DNA of 64,000 nucleotides from positions 247,206 to 311,205 of the forward strand of contig NZ_RDBF01000004.1 of the NCBI RefSeq assembly GCF_003674095.1, given 5' to 3'. The stretch comes from Aeromicrobium phragmitis. Its GTDB lineage: Bacteria; Actinomycetota; Actinomycetes; Propionibacteriales; Nocardioidaceae. Made by a program: the position numbers and the translations under genes. Below, one piece after another: positions 43,099 to 52,944 of this stretch (position 1 is the stretch's first letter; the number at the start of each line of letters is the position of its first letter). The notes beneath the pieces were generated by a model, which was not told the origin of the DNA, ran no database searches, and was given only the letters and a program-made list of their open reading frames with translations.

Positions 43099-44418
43099 TT
43101 AGCGGATGGGCGCGGGGGTGCCGATGGGCTTGCCGACGAGGAAGTTCACGCACTCGTGATACTTGCCGCCCAAGCCGGCTGGAGCGCATAGGAGCCTGGC
43201 AAGCGCGTGGTCGATGACGGCGACAACGGTGTCCACCGCGTCGCCGACTCCGCCCACGACATCACCGACGACAGGAATTCCACCGGTAGCATCTTCGAGC
43301 CCGCCCGTGACCGGTCCGGTGGCGCCGCCGAGGAGCTTGCCGTCGGAGGTCGGTGGGATCGCGCCGCCGCCACCGCCCGGCGTGCCGTCGCCACCGCCGC
43401 CGGGGGTTCCGCCGTCGCCGCCGCTACCGCCCGTGCCGCCGCCACCGCCGCCGGAGCCGCCGGGGGTCTTGCCGGGCTGCTGGCCGGGAGTCGGAGCGGC
43501 CGGTCCGCCGGCGTCGCCACCGCCGCCCTGCTGCTGCTCGGCGCGCTGACGCGCCTGCTCGGCGGCCTTGGCGCGCTCGGCCGGGGTCATGGTCTGATCG
43601 CGCTCGTAGCTGGTGAGGATCGAGGAGCGCGAGCTGCCCGTCGGCATCGTGGTGAAGTTGCCCTTGCTGTACGCGTCGGAGATCTTCAGCACGAGCTCGA
43701 CGTACTCGTCGGAGTTGTTGTAGCGCTTGACCGCAGCTGCGGCGTCATCGCGCGCGGAGAGGTCGCCGTCGCCCGCGCAGAGGTAGATCGCGGCTGCCGT
43801 GGCGGCGTCGTGGATGTTCTGCGGGTTCTTCTCGCCGTTCTGGTCCGCGTCGATGCCGACGGACTTCCAGGTCGTGGGGATGAACTGCATGGGGCCGACA
43901 GCGCGGTCGTACTCGGTGTCCTTGTCGAGGGTCCCCTGATCGGTGTCGCGGATGAGGGCGACCCCGTTCTTGCCGTTGAGCGGGACACCGTAGATACCGG
44001 GCTTGGCGTTGCCGTCCGAATCGAGGGAGTTGCCGTTGACCCGACCGTGATCGGACTCGACACGGCCGATGGCGGCGACGAGGTGCCACGGCAGGTTGCA
44101 GGCCTTGTCGGCCTGACCGAGGAGTCCGGCGGCGCGACGGTAGGCGTTGTGCGCGACCTGCGGGATGCCGTCGGAGTCCAGTGACGCGAGCGTGCCTTCG
44201 GCGCCGGCCTTGGGGTCGATGCCGGCGGGAGCCTTCTCGACGCTGGCAGGCTCCTCGAAGGCGGTGTCAGGCACCTTCGGAATGGGGCCGTACTCGCCGT
44301 CCGCGCTGGCGAGGCCCGGGCCGGTGACGGCCACCGCCGTAGCGCCGATCAGCAAAGTGGCCGGCACGGCGGCAGCGACGCGCTGCCAGCGCGGTAACGA
44401 ACGCCAAGTGTTGCTCAC
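43099..44418 (-). CDS. Secreted lytic transglycosylase-like protein with Gly-rich tail
   Basis: A 439-residue exported cell-wall enzyme candidate. The signal region (about 12-39, ending ASA-DG) precedes a linker. A lysozyme-like fold follows with the catalytic Glu121 in [13 protein letters not shown], then [15 protein letters not shown] (about 185-199) and [16 protein letters not shown], as in MltB-type actinobacterial transglycosylases. The next segment is Ala/Gln-rich, then a long Gly/Pro/Ser low-complexity stretch, then a short C-terminal part with two cysteines. The start is GTG 44418 with GGAGGGAG upstream. It is divergent from hemL. Confidence 0.88.
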   Translation of the reverse strand: MSNTWRSLPRWQRVAAAVPATLLIGATAVAVTGPGLASADGEYGPIPKVPDTAFEEPASVEKAPAGIDPKAGAEGTLASLDSDGIPQVAHNAYRRAAGLLGQADKACNLPWHLVAAIGRVESDHGRVNGNSLDSDGNAKPGIYGVPLNGKNGVALIRDTDQGTLDKDTEYDRAVGPMQFIPTTWKSVGIDADQNGEKNPQNIHDAATAAAIYLCAGDGDLSARDDAAAAVKRYNNSDEYVELVLKISDAYSKGNFTTMPTGSSRSSILTSYERDQTMTPAERAKAAEQARQRAEQQQGGGGDAGGPAAPTPGQQPGKTPGGSGGGGGGTGGSGGDGGTPGGGGDGTPGGGGGAIPPTSDGKLLGGATGPVTGGLEDATGGIPVVGDVVGGVGDAVDTVVAVIDHALARLLCAPAGLGGKYHECVNFLVGKPIGTPAPIR

Positions 44419-44559
44419 TGTGGTTCTCCCTCCCCGGTGGCATGCGATCCTTCTCACACCGTAACCGGAAGTTGCTGTGATGTACCACTCAACGATCCGG
44501 ACGCGGAGAGGTTACGGGGTGCGGCGCGTCCGGTTTCCTCGGTCGGGACAATGGGGGGC

Positions 44560-45876
44560 GTGTCCACCGAGCGATCCGCAGCACTCTTCGACCGCGCACG
44601 ACGTGTTTCCCCTGGTGGGGTGAACTCGCCCGTCCGGGCGTTCAAGGCCGTCGGGGGGACTCCCCGATTCATGGAGCAAGGCGAAGGAGCCTGGCTCACC
44701 GACGTCGACGGCAACCGCTACGTCGACTTCGTCGGCTCCTGGGGCCCGATGCTGCTCGGCCACGCGCACCCCGCTGTCATCGACGCCGTGCAGCAGGCCG
44801 TCTCCCGCGGCACCTCGTTCGGCACGCCGGCCGAACCGGAGGTGCGCCTCGCCGAGGCCATCGTCGACCGCACATCCGCCGAGGAGGTGCGCCTCGTGTC
44901 CTCGGGCACCGAGGCGACGATGTCCGCTCTCCGTCTCGCACGCGGGTTCACCGGTCGTGACCGCGTCGTGAAGTTCGCCGGGTGCTATCACGGTCACGTC
45001 GATGCGCTCCTCGCCGAGGCCGGCTCGGGCATCGTCACCCTCGGTATCCCGGGAACCCCGGGTGTGCCGGCCCATGTCACGGCGGACACCATCGTGCTGC
45101 CGTACAACGACGTCGCCGCCGTCGAGGCCGCGTTCGCCGAGTACGGCCAGGACATCGCCTGCATCATCACCGAAGCCGCCCCGGGCAACATGGGTCTCGT
45201 CCCGCCCCTGCCCGGATTCAACGCCGCCCTGTCGCGGATCGCGCACGAGCACGGAGCCCTGCTGATCAGTGACGAGGTCATGACCGGCTTCCGTGCCGCG
45301 CGTTCCGGACACTGGGAACTCGACGGCAAGGTGGAGGGCTGGGCGCCCGATCTCGTGACCTTCGGCAAGGTCATGGGCGGCGGGTTCCCGGCGGCGGCGT
45401 TCGGCGGGCGGCGCGAGATCATGGAGCAACTCGCTCCCGCCGGGCCGGTCTACCAGGCCGGAACGTTGTCGGGGAACCCCGTCGCGACGACCGCCGGCCT
45501 CACGACACTCGAGCTCGCCACCCCCGAGCTGTACGAGAACCTGCTCGCCACCTCGCACGAGGTCCGCCGGCTGGTCTCGGACGCGCTCACCGCGGCAGGC
45601 GTCACCCACCAGATCCAGGCCGCCGGAACGATGTTCAGCGTCATGTGGGGCGTCGAGGACGCCGTGACCGACTTCGCCGGCGCGCAGCGTCAGGACACCG
45701 CCGCCTTCGCGGCGTTCTTCACGTCGATGCTCGACCAGGGCGTCTACCTCCCGCCGAGTGCCTTCGAGACCTGGTTCGTCTCGGCGGCTCACGACGAGGA
45801 GGCCCTGTCTACACTGGCTGCGGCCCTGCCGACGGCTGCGGCGGCCGCCGCTCGTGCCGTCGATGGCCGTCCGTGA
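44560..45876 (+). CDS. hemL: Glutamate-1-semialdehyde 2,1-aminomutase
   Basis: Second step of the C5 pathway: converts glutamate-1-semialdehyde to 5-aminolevulinate with PLP/PMP. About 438 residues, normal length. Landmarks are the N-terminal [12 protein letters not shown], the PLP phosphate region [15 protein letters not shown], the pyridinium Asp in [11 protein letters not shown] and the Schiff-base lysine in [17 protein letters not shown]. The start is GTG 44560; an ATG three codons earlier (44551) is equally possible and neither has a strong ribosome site. It heads a run with a phosphatase and the cytochrome c maturation genes, as in mycobacteria (Rv0524 onward). Confidence 0.95.
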   Translation: MSTERSAALFDRARRVSPGGVNSPVRAFKAVGGTPRFMEQGEGAWLTDVDGNRYVDFVGSWGPMLLGHAHPAVIDAVQQAVSRGTSFGTPAEPEVRLAEAIVDRTSAEEVRLVSSGTEATMSALRLARGFTGRDRVVKFAGCYHGHVDALLAEAGSGIVTLGIPGTPGVPAHVTADTIVLPYNDVAAVEAAFAEYGQDIACIITEAAPGNMGLVPPLPGFNAALSRIAHEHGALLISDEVMTGFRAARSGHWELDGKVEGWAPDLVTFGKVMGGGFPAAAFGGRREIMEQLAPAGPVYQAGTLSGNPVATTAGLTTLELATPELYENLLATSHEVRRLVSDALTAAGVTHQIQAAGTMFSVMWGVEDAVTDFAGAQRQDTAAFAAFFTSMLDQGVYLPPSAFETWFVSAAHDEEALSTLAAALPTAAAAAARAVDGRP

Positions 45877-45895
45877 CCGCGAACCGAGGGACCCG

Positions 45896-46546
45896 ATGAG
45901 CACCAGGACGACCGTTCACCTCATGCGCCACGGCGAGGTGCACAACCCCGCCGGAGTCCTCTACGGCCGTCTCGCGGGATACAACCTCTCCGAGCTGGGG
46001 CAGGAGATGGCCGCGACGGTGGCCGAGGCCTTCAAGGAGCGCGACATCACGCACCTCGTCGCCTCTCCCTTGGAGCGCGCGCAGGAGACCGCGCAGCCGC
46101 TCGCGGACATCCTCAAGCTCGCGATCCACGACGATGAGCGCGTCATCGAGGCGTCCAACAAGTTCGAGGGCAAGACCTTCGGTGTCGGCGCAGGAGCGTT
46201 GCACCGCCCGGCCAACTGGCTGCTGCTCTGGAACCCGTTCCGACCGTCCTGGGGCGAGCCGTACCGACAGATCGCCACGCGGATGGAACTCGCGATCAAC
46301 GACGCGCGCGACGCCGCCCGTGGACACGAGGCCGTCATCGTCTCTCACCAGTTGCCGATCTGGATCGCGCGGCGTGCGTACGAACGTGCCCGGTTCGCGC
46401 ACGATCCGCGCAAGCGCGAGTGCTCCCTTGCGAGCGTGACGTCCCTGGTCTTCGAGGACGACCGGTTCGTGTCGCTGAGCTACAGCGAGCCCGCCGGACA
46501 CCTCATCCCCGATGCCCTGCGCGGAAAGTTCGTGGGAGGCGCCTGA
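45896..46546 (+). CDS. Histidine phosphatase superfamily protein
   Basis: A 216-residue phosphoglycerate-mutase-like phosphatase. The catalytic motif is LMRHGEVHNP at the start. The second-shell residues are in VASPLERAQETAQPLA and the second catalytic His is in VIVSHQLPIWIARR. The ATG at 45896 follows GAGGG and lies 19 bp after hemL; the stop shares one base with the next start. The position matches Rv0525. A small-molecule or protein phosphatase role is likely; the substrate is unknown. Confidence 0.9.
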   Translation: MSTRTTVHLMRHGEVHNPAGVLYGRLAGYNLSELGQEMAATVAEAFKERDITHLVASPLERAQETAQPLADILKLAIHDDERVIEASNKFEGKTFGVGAGALHRPANWLLLWNPFRPSWGEPYRQIATRMELAINDARDAARGHEAVIVSHQLPIWIARRAYERARFAHDPRKRECSLASVTSLVFEDDRFVSLSYSEPAGHLIPDALRGKFVGGA

Positions 46547-47118
46547 TGCGTCGTGGTGTGAGGGCCGCGATCGTCGCGGCGCTCCTGGTCGTGCTCACCG
46601 CCGCCTGCACGGGCATCGAGGACGGTGGAACCGACGGCTACATCAGCGGCGACGGCACCATCACGACGCTCGACCCGTCCGACCGGGAGAAGGTGCCGGA
46701 ACTGACCGGCGTCGACCTCGACGGCGAGGAGATCTCCACCGCCGACTTCTCCGGCCAGACGATCGTGGTGAACCTCTGGGGTTCGTGGTGTCCGCCGTGC
46801 CGCAAGGAGATGCCGATGCTCAAGGAGGTCTCCGAGCAGTACGCCGACAAGAACGTGCAGTTCCTCGGCCTCCTGACGCGAGACACGCCGGCGGCGGCCA
46901 AGGCCTTCAACGACAAGATCGGCATCACCTACCCGAGCATCGTCGACGACGCGGGGGAGAACCAGCTCGCTTTCGCCGACGCGCTGCCCTCGCAGGCCGT
47001 GCCCACCACGTGGATCCTCGACGAGAAGGGGCGCGTCGCCGCACGCATCCTCGATCCCGAGCTCGATGCGAGCACGCTCGCCGAGCTCATCGAGTACGTC
47101 CGGAAGAGCACCCAGTGA
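46546..47118 (+). CDS. TlpA/ResA-like thioredoxin lipoprotein
   Basis: A 190-residue extracytoplasmic thiol reductase that keeps apocytochrome c haem-binding cysteines reduced. It has a signal peptide with lipobox LTAAC (Cys21 lipidated). The thioredoxin fold carries the redox motif WCPPC (Cys82, Cys85) and a cis-proline in QAVPTTWILD. The ATG shares one base with the phosphatase stop, and the stop overlaps ccdA. It corresponds to Rv0526. It would receive electrons from CcdA, encoded next. Confidence 0.93.
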   Translation: MRRGVRAAIVAALLVVLTAACTGIEDGGTDGYISGDGTITTLDPSDREKVPELTGVDLDGEEISTADFSGQTIVVNLWGSWCPPCRKEMPMLKEVSEQYADKNVQFLGLLTRDTPAAAKAFNDKIGITYPSIVDDAGENQLAFADALPSQAVPTTWILDEKGRVAARILDPELDASTLAELIEYVRKSTQ

Positions 47119-47861
47119 CCGACGGGTTCGGCGGCGCGGTGATGTCCGGATCGCTCGCCGTGGCGATCCCCGTGGCGGCCTTCGCCGGACTCGTCTCCTT
47201 CTTCTCTCCCTGCGTGCTGCCCCTCCTGCCCGGCTACCTCTCGTATGTCTCGGGCGTCGGTGTCCAGGACCTGCGCAGCGGCAAGCGCGGCCGGCTCGCT
47301 CTCGGTGCTCTGCTGTTCGTGCTCGGCTTCACGCTGGTCTTCGTGGCCGGCGGTGCCCTGTTCGGTGCCGCGGGGCAGCGCTTGCGGCCGTACGGCGACA
47401 CCTTGACGATCGTCGCCGGGGCTCTGCTGATCGTGCTCGGGCTGGCGTTCCTCGGCCTGATCCCCGGGCTGCGGCGAGAGTGGCGCATCAGACGCGCGCC
47501 GGCCGTGGGCCTCGTCGCGGCGCCCCTGCTGGGTGTGGTCTTCGGGGTCGGGTGGACGCCCTGCCTCGGCCCGACGCTCTCGGCCGTGCTGATCCTCGCC
47601 GGCAACGAGGGCACCGCGTCGCGAGGTGCGCTGCTGACTCTCGTCTACGGTCTCGGCCTCGGCATCCCGTTCGTGCTCGCCGCGTTGTTCTTCGCGCGGT
47701 TCATGGGGGCGCTGGAATTCGTCAAGCGCCATCAGCGCGCCGTCTCGATCGCGGGAGGTGCGTTGCTCATCGTGACCGGTCTGCTGATGGTCAGTGGCGT
47801 GTGGAACGAACTGGTGATGCAGCTGCAGCAATGGGCCGCCGGATTCGAGGTGGCCGTATGA
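47115..47861 (+). CDS. ccdA: Cytochrome c biogenesis protein CcdA (thiol-disulfide electron carrier)
   Basis: A 248-residue membrane protein with six helices that moves reducing equivalents from cytoplasmic thioredoxin to the TlpA-type lipoprotein. The two redox cysteines are in the family motifs SFFSPCVLPLLPGYLSYVSG (Cys33) and GVGWTPCLGPTLS (about 155). The GTG at 47115 overlaps the previous stop; a later ATG (residue 10) is possible. The stop overlaps resB (ATGA). Confidence 0.95.
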   Translation: MTDGFGGAVMSGSLAVAIPVAAFAGLVSFFSPCVLPLLPGYLSYVSGVGVQDLRSGKRGRLALGALLFVLGFTLVFVAGGALFGAAGQRLRPYGDTLTIVAGALLIVLGLAFLGLIPGLRREWRIRRAPAVGLVAAPLLGVVFGVGWTPCLGPTLSAVLILAGNEGTASRGALLTLVYGLGLGIPFVLAALFFARFMGALEFVKRHQRAVSIAGGALLIVTGLLMVSGVWNELVMQLQQWAAGFEVAV

Positions 47862-49444
47862 GTGCGCCGACCCGCGAGCGACGAGCCTCCGAGCTCTCGT
47901 CGCGCGAGTTCCTGCGCTGGATGTGGCGGCAGCTGACGTCGATGCGCACGGCGCTGTTCCTGCTGCTTCTGCTGGCGGTGGCGGCCGTCCCGGGCTCGTT
48001 CATCCCGCAGCGCGGGGTGGACGAGCGAGCGGTCGAGCTCTTCTTCATCGACCATCCCACCGCGGCGCCTATCCTCGACGCTCTCGGCTTCTTCTCGGTG
48101 TACTCGTCGCCGTGGTTCAGCGCGATCTACCTGCTGCTGATGGTCTCCCTCGTCGGCTGCATCGTGCCCCGCATGACGGTCTACGCCAGGGCGCTGCGCG
48201 CGCGTCCGCCGCGGGCCCCGCGCAACTTCTCGCGCATGCCCGCGTCGGGCAGCTTCGAGATCTCGGCCTCGGTTGAGGAGGTCATGCAGGCGGGCCGCCG
48301 CGCCCTCGGGCGGGCCCGTATCGACGTCGTCGACGACGGCAGCGGGACCACCGAGTTGCGCGCCGAGAAGGGGTATCTGCGCGAGTTCGGCAACCTCGTG
48401 TTCCACGTCAGCATCGTCGTGGTGCTGGTGGGTGTCGCGGTCGGCTCGTTGTGGGGTTATCGCGGTGCCGTCATCGTGACCGAGGGCGGGGGCTTCTCCA
48501 ACACGCTGAGCCAGTACAACGAGTTTTCGTCCGGCCCCCTGTTCGACGCCGAGGACCTGCCGCCGTTCAGCTTCCGCGTGGACCGGATGATCGCGGAGTT
48601 CCAGCCGGAGGGTCCGCAGCGCGGTGCGCCCAAGCTGTTCCAGGCCGATGTCACCTACACCGAGCGCCCCGGTGAGGACCCGGAGCAGTACGAGATCTAC
48701 GTCAACCACCCGTTGTCCCTCGACGGCGGCAGCGTGTTCCTGGTCGGCCAGGGGTACGCGCCGGTCCTGCGGGTCACCGACAGCACGGGCGCCGTGGTCT
48801 TCGAGGACGCCGTGGTGTTCTTGCCCACCGACGGCTCGTACGAGTCGCAGGGCGTCGTCAAGGTCCCGGACGCCCAGCCCGAGCAGATCGGCTTCCAGGG
48901 CTTCTTCCTGCCCACGGCGGTCTCCACCGGGGATGGAGCGCCGTCCACGTCCATCTACCCCGGCGCGGTCAATCCGCTCGTCGGCCTGCGGATGTGGACC
49001 GGCGACCTCGGCCTGGACGACGGGGTTCCGCAGTCGGTCTACGTCCTGGAGAAGGACCAGATGACGCCGGTCACCGACGAGAACGGCGAGCCGTTCAACA
49101 TCAGCCTCAGCCCCGGACAGGTGCAGGAGCTTCCCGGGGGCGGATCGATCGAGTTCGTTGACCTCAAGCGGTTCGCCCGGCTCCAGGTCGCCCAGACGCC
49201 CGCGATGACGCTGCCGCTGGTCGGCGTGAGCCTGGGCGTCCTCGGCCTCATCGCCTCGCTCATGGTGCGGCCCCGCCGGACCTGGATCCGGGCCCGGTCG
49301 GGCGAGGACGGCTCGCCTACAGTGGTAGAGGTCGCCGCACTCGATCGGGTCCCGCGCGACGAACTCCCCGAGGAGATCGACGACTTCCTGGCCCAGCTCC
49401 GCATGGAGCTGGGCGACAGCACGCCGGAGGAGAGCCGAGCATGA
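47858..49444 (+). CDS. resB: Cytochrome c biogenesis protein ResB (Ccs1)
   Basis: A 528-residue component of the System II haem-handling and ligation complex with CcsB. Three N-terminal transmembrane helices (about 33-53, 85-105 and 175-198) precede a large extracytoplasmic domain, and a fourth helix lies near residue 455. Family motifs include FIPQRGVDE, FSVYSSPWFSAIYLLLMVSL and EKGYLREFGNLVFHVSIVVV with the conserved His of the haem path. The ATG overlaps the ccdA stop and the 3' end overlaps ccsB by four bases. Confidence 0.95.
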   Translation: MSAPTRERRASELSSREFLRWMWRQLTSMRTALFLLLLLAVAAVPGSFIPQRGVDERAVELFFIDHPTAAPILDALGFFSVYSSPWFSAIYLLLMVSLVGCIVPRMTVYARALRARPPRAPRNFSRMPASGSFEISASVEEVMQAGRRALGRARIDVVDDGSGTTELRAEKGYLREFGNLVFHVSIVVVLVGVAVGSLWGYRGAVIVTEGGGFSNTLSQYNEFSSGPLFDAEDLPPFSFRVDRMIAEFQPEGPQRGAPKLFQADVTYTERPGEDPEQYEIYVNHPLSLDGGSVFLVGQGYAPVLRVTDSTGAVVFEDAVVFLPTDGSYESQGVVKVPDAQPEQIGFQGFFLPTAVSTGDGAPSTSIYPGAVNPLVGLRMWTGDLGLDDGVPQSVYVLEKDQMTPVTDENGEPFNISLSPGQVQELPGGGSIEFVDLKRFARLQVAQTPAMTLPLVGVSLGVLGLIASLMVRPRRTWIRARSGEDGSPTVVEVAALDRVPRDELPEEIDDFLAQLRMELGDSTPEESRA

Positions 49445-50373
49445 GTCTCGAGCAGTACGCCCAGTTCTCGAACTACGCGATGGTGTCGGCCACGTGTGTC
49501 CTCGCCCTCGCGTTCCTCGCGCACGTCGCCGAGTGGGCGCTGGCCCGCAAGGTCGAGGCGAGCGAGCGCGCCCTGGTGGGAGCCGACGGGCAGGACGTCA
49601 CCCTCGCCGCCGACGCTCCGGCCGAGCCTGCCACCGAGCGACTCTCGCGGATCGGCGTGCTGCTGACCGGCCTCGCGGCCGTCATCCTCGTCGCCAGCGT
49701 CGTGACGCGCGGGCTCGCGGCCCAGCGCGTGCCGTGGGGCAACATGTACGAGTTCGGCCTCGCGGGCACCATGATCGCGCTGGTCGTGTACCTCGTGCTC
49801 GTCCGCACGAACGGGGTGCAGTGGCTCGGCGGCATCGTGTCCGGCTTCGGTCTCGTCGTCCTCGGCATGTCGATCTCGACGTACGTCCCGGCCGGTCCGC
49901 TGGTGCCCGCGCTGCATTCGTACTGGCTCGTCATCCACGTCGCCGCCGTCATGCTCGCCGGCGGTCTCTTCCTTGTGGGCGCGGCCGCCTCGGTGCTCTA
50001 CCTCATCCGCTCGCGGGCCGAGGAGCGCGGCACCGTCGGGCCGGTGCTGCGGCGCTTCCCGGCCTCGGCGTTGATGGACAAGATCGCCTACCGCGTCAAC
50101 GCCGCCGCGTTCCCGCTGTGGACGTTCGGCTCCCTCATCGCGGGGCCGATCTGGGCCCACTACGCCTGGGGGCGCTACTGGGGCTGGGACCCCAAAGAGG
50201 TGTGGGCGTTCATCACCTGGGTCGTTTACGCGGGCTATCTCCACGCGCGCGCCACGGCCGGCTGGAAGGGCCGTCGCGCCGCGGTCTTCTGCCTCATCGG
50301 TTTCGCGACCTTCTTGTTCAGCTACTACGGCGTGAACCTCTTCGGCGCCGGCCTCCACTCCTACGCCAAGTGA
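49441..50373 (+). CDS. ccsB: Cytochrome c biogenesis protein CcsB (CcsA family)
   Basis: A 310-residue haem exporter/ligase subunit with about eight helices. The tryptophan-rich WWD-like motif WGRYWGWDPKEVWAFITWV (about 240-258) binds haem outside the membrane. Conserved histidines are seen in HSYWLVIHVAAVM, HYAWG and LHSYAK. It is the last of six overlapping genes from the phosphatase on. Together with ResB, CcdA and the TlpA-like protein it completes System II, consistent with a c-type cytochrome-using respiratory chain (cytochrome bcc). Confidence 0.95.
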   Translation: MSLEQYAQFSNYAMVSATCVLALAFLAHVAEWALARKVEASERALVGADGQDVTLAADAPAEPATERLSRIGVLLTGLAAVILVASVVTRGLAAQRVPWGNMYEFGLAGTMIALVVYLVLVRTNGVQWLGGIVSGFGLVVLGMSISTYVPAGPLVPALHSYWLVIHVAAVMLAGGLFLVGAAASVLYLIRSRAEERGTVGPVLRRFPASALMDKIAYRVNAAAFPLWTFGSLIAGPIWAHYAWGRYWGWDPKEVWAFITWVVYAGYLHARATAGWKGRRAAVFCLIGFATFLFSYYGVNLFGAGLHSYAK

Positions 50374-50377
50374 GCGG

Positions 50378-50401
50378 CGCGGCCGGCGGTCACAGGCCGC
50401 G
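50378..50401. terminator. Candidate bidirectional terminator after ccsB
   Basis: CGCGGCC and GGCCGCG pair over seven bases with a ten-base loop, immediately after the ccsB stop and across the stop of the convergent small membrane gene. Confidence 0.45.
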
Positions 50402-50650
50402 GAGGTAGTCCGGGTCGTCGTCCGGGCCGCGGGGACCGGGGCGCCACGTGTTGCGCGGTCCCGAAGGGCGCTGGCGGACCTGTCCGAAGAAGATCCACAG
50501 CAGAGCGCCACCGTACGGGACGACCAGGATCAGGGCGATCCACGCGAGCTTCGGCAGGTGCCGGACGCGCTCCTTGGGGGCGGCGATGACGTCGAACAAC
50601 GCGTAGACGACGAGGACGACCCACACCACGATCAGAAGCGCCTTGCCCAT
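50390..50650 (-). CDS. Small membrane protein, PLDc_N-like
   Basis: An 86-residue protein with two transmembrane helices (about 4-22 and 34-54). The pattern LVVYALFDVIAAPKERVRHL followed by KLAWIALILVVPYGGALLWI is typical of the phospholipase D-nuclease N-terminal (PLDc_N) domain found alone in many actinobacteria. The C-terminal 28 residues are polar and proline-rich. It has no catalytic motif. The ATG at 50650 is divergent from the DUF4229 gene with a 37 bp gap. Confidence 0.82.
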   Translation of the reverse strand: MGKALLIVVWVVLVVYALFDVIAAPKERVRHLPKLAWIALILVVPYGGALLWIFFGQVRQRPSGPRNTWRPGPRGPDDDPDYLRGL

Positions 50651-50687
50651 ACCGTCGACATTACTGCCCGCCCCGTAGAGTTCGGCT

Positions 50688-50954
50688 ATGAAGGTTTTCT
50701 GGCTCTACACCTTCGCCCGGCTCGGCGTCTTCCTCAGCTGCTATCTCGCCACCTGGCTCGTGGCCGGCCTGCTGTTCGACGGGGTCGTGTTGCTCAACCT
50801 GTGGGTGTTGCTCTTCGCGCTGGTGATCTCCTCGATCATCTCGGTCATCGCGCTGGCTCCGCTGCGTGAGCGTCTCGCGCTCAAGCTCCAGGACCGCGCG
50901 ACGTCGATCAACCAGCGCCTCGAGGAGTCCCGGCGTGCCGAAGACGTCGACTGA
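50688..50954 (+). CDS. DUF4229 small membrane protein
   Basis: An 88-residue protein with two helices (about 7-28 and 33-57) and a charged coiled C-terminus ([20 protein letters not shown]). The sequence pattern matches DUF4229, common near menaquinone genes in actinobacteria. Function is unknown. The ATG at 50688 leads a transcript whose end overlaps the cysteine-synthase-like gene by 20 bp. Confidence 0.82.
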   Translation: MKVFWLYTFARLGVFLSCYLATWLVAGLLFDGVVLLNLWVLLFALVISSIISVIALAPLRERLALKLQDRATSINQRLEESRRAEDVD

Positions 50955-52023
50955 ACTTCGCGCCTGGATCGACGACGCGATCGGACGGGTCGAAGCCGAC
51001 GCCAACCGCAGCGCGGACACGCACCTGCACACCTTCGACATCGCGACGCCCGGCGTGGACCTCTACCTCAAGGACGAGTCCGTCCATCCGACGGGCAGCC
51101 TCAAGCACCGGCTCGCCCGCTCGTTGTTCCTCTACGCGCTGTGCAACGGCTGGCTGAGGCCCGGCACGACCGTCATCGAGGCGTCCAGTGGCTCGACGGC
51201 GGTCAGTGAGGCCCACTTCGCCCGGCTCATCGGGGTGCCGTTCGTCGCGGTGATGCCGGCATCGACGAGCCCGGAGAAGATCGCGCTCATCGAGTTCGAA
51301 GGCGGACGCTGCCACCTCGTGGACGACCCGGCCACGGTGTACGACGAGGCGCGGCGTCTCGCCCGCGAGTGCGGTGGCCACTACATGGACCAGTTCACGT
51401 ACGCCGAGCGGGCGACGGACTGGCGCGGCAACAACAACATCGCCGAATCGATCTTCGCCCAGATGGCCGCGGAGCCGCACCCGATCCCGACGTGGATCGT
51501 GGTGAGTGCGGGTACGGGCGGCACGTCCGCCACGATCGGGCGGTTCATCCGGTATCGCCGGCACGCGACCCGGCTGCTCGTCGCCGACCCGGAGAACTCC
51601 GCCTTCTACGACGGCTGGGACACCGACTCGTCGGACGTGGTCACGCGCGTCCCCGGACGCATCGAGGGCATCGGCCGGATGCGTGTCGAGCCGTCCTTCG
51701 TCGGCGGAGTCGTCGACGACATGCTCCGCGTCCCGGACGCGGCGTCCATCGCGACGATGCGATGGGTGTCCGCGAAGCTGGGGCGCCTCGTCGGCGGCTC
51801 GACGGGAACCAACGTCTGGGCAGCGCTGCAGATGGCCGGGTCGATGCGTCAGGACGGTCAAGAGGGTTCGATCGTCACACTGCTCTGCGACGGCGGCGAG
51901 CGTTATGCCCGCACGTACTTCGACGACGCCTGGCTCGCGGCGCAAGGCATCGACATCGCGCCGTACGCCGACGCCCTCCAGCGCTACGAGGACACCGGCG
52001 AGCTCGTGCCGCCGCGCCCCTAG
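50935..52023 (+). CDS. PLP-dependent cysteine synthase family protein (CysK2-like)
   Basis: A 362-residue fold-type II PLP enzyme. The Schiff-base lysine is Lys57 in [11 protein letters not shown]. The substrate loop [17 protein letters not shown] and the phosphate-binding glycine loop [13 protein letters not shown] fit the family. Length and the [10 protein letters not shown] and [14 protein letters not shown] motifs resemble mycobacterial CysK2 (S-sulfocysteine synthase) more than CysK1 or CysM. The GTG at 50935 has GAGGAG upstream, inside the DUF4229 gene. The stop overlaps the stop of convergent menA by three bases. The donor is O-phosphoserine or O-acetylserine by analogy. Confidence 0.85.
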   Translation: MPKTSTELRAWIDDAIGRVEADANRSADTHLHTFDIATPGVDLYLKDESVHPTGSLKHRLARSLFLYALCNGWLRPGTTVIEASSGSTAVSEAHFARLIGVPFVAVMPASTSPEKIALIEFEGGRCHLVDDPATVYDEARRLARECGGHYMDQFTYAERATDWRGNNNIAESIFAQMAAEPHPIPTWIVVSAGTGGTSATIGRFIRYRRHATRLLVADPENSAFYDGWDTDSSDVVTRVPGRIEGIGRMRVEPSFVGGVVDDMLRVPDAASIATMRWVSAKLGRLVGGSTGTNVWAALQMAGSMRQDGQEGSIVTLLCDGGERYARTYFDDAWLAAQGIDIAPYADALQRYEDTGELVPPRP

Positions 52024-52907
52024 AGCGCGCCGACGACCAGCCCGGCCGTGAGCCCGGCGGCGTAGACCAGCTCGAGAAGTCCCGAGTCGCGCAGCACCGG
52101 GATCAGCTCGCGTCCGGTGGCGCCGGAGCCGATCACGCGGACCGCGCGCACCGCGAGCGGCGCCGCGACGAGCGCGAGGAGGGCCCACCACGTCGTCAGC
52201 GCGGCGCACACGATCGCGGCGATCAACGCGAGCTGCACGAGGACCACGTAGAAGCGGCGCGAGCCGCGGTCCCCGAGGACCACGGCGAGCGTGCGCTTGC
52301 CGGACTCGGTGTCGGTCGGGATGTCGCGGAGGTTGTTGGCGACGAGGATCGCGCAGGCGAGCGCGCCGACGCCGATGGCCGCTGCCACGCTCGGCCGGGT
52401 GATGCTCTCGGTCTGCACGAACGTGGTGCCCATGACCGCGACGAGCCCGAAGAACACGAACACGCTGACCTCACCCAGCGCCCGGTAACCGTACGGATTC
52501 GGTCCGCCCGTGTACGTCCACGCGGCGAGGATCGCGGCCGCGCCGACCAGCAGCAGCCACCAGGAGGTGGTCGCCGCCAGCACGAGGCCGAACAGGGCGC
52601 CGAGGGCGAGGAAACCCAGAGCCGCGGCTCTGACCTTGCCGGGGGACACCAGGCCGGAGCCGACGAGACGCAGCGGGCCGACGCGGTCGGCGTCGGTGCC
52701 GCGGATGCCGTCGGAGTAGTCGTTCGCGTAGTTGACGCCGATCTGCAGCGACAGGCTCAGACCGAGCGCGAGGAGCGCCTTCCACCCCACGAAGCCTCCG
52801 GCATAGACCGCGGCTCCGGTTCCGGCCAAGACGGGGGCGACGGCGGCAGGCAGGGTGCGCGGTCGCGCTCCCTCGATCCACAGCCGCGTCGTGCTCGGGG
52901 TGCTCAC
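52020..52907 (-). CDS. menA: 1,4-dihydroxy-2-naphthoate polyprenyltransferase
   Basis: Attaches the polyprenyl chain to DHNA, forming demethylmenaquinone. A 295-residue membrane protein of the UbiA family with about nine helices. The first aspartate-rich motif [11 protein letters not shown] (62-72) and the second [16 protein letters not shown] (about 190-205) bind the Mg-prenyl diphosphate. The start GTG 52907 gives the usual N-terminus [20 protein letters not shown]; ribosome site weak. The longer open frame upstream runs into the divergent menE gene and is not used. The menE ATG is only 37 bp away. Confidence 0.95.
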   Translation of the reverse strand: MSTPSTTRLWIEGARPRTLPAAVAPVLAGTGAAVYAGGFVGWKALLALGLSLSLQIGVNYANDYSDGIRGTDADRVGPLRLVGSGLVSPGKVRAAALGFLALGALFGLVLAATTSWWLLLVGAAAILAAWTYTGGPNPYGYRALGEVSVFVFFGLVAVMGTTFVQTESITRPSVAAAIGVGALACAILVANNLRDIPTDTESGKRTLAVVLGDRGSRRFYVVLVQLALIAAIVCAALTTWWALLALVAAPLAVRAVRVIGSGATGRELIPVLRDSGLLELVYAAGLTAGLVVGAL

Positions 52908-52944
52908 CCGGTCGAGTCTGCCACTGTCACTAGGCTGGCCGACG

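Noticed and set aside
44419..44559. c-di-AMP (ydaO-type) riboswitch before the transglycosylase-like gene
   Set aside because: Tempting because DisA is encoded in the window and such riboswitches often precede wall hydrolases, but the gap is only 141 bp, shared with divergent hemL, and shows none of the expected stems.
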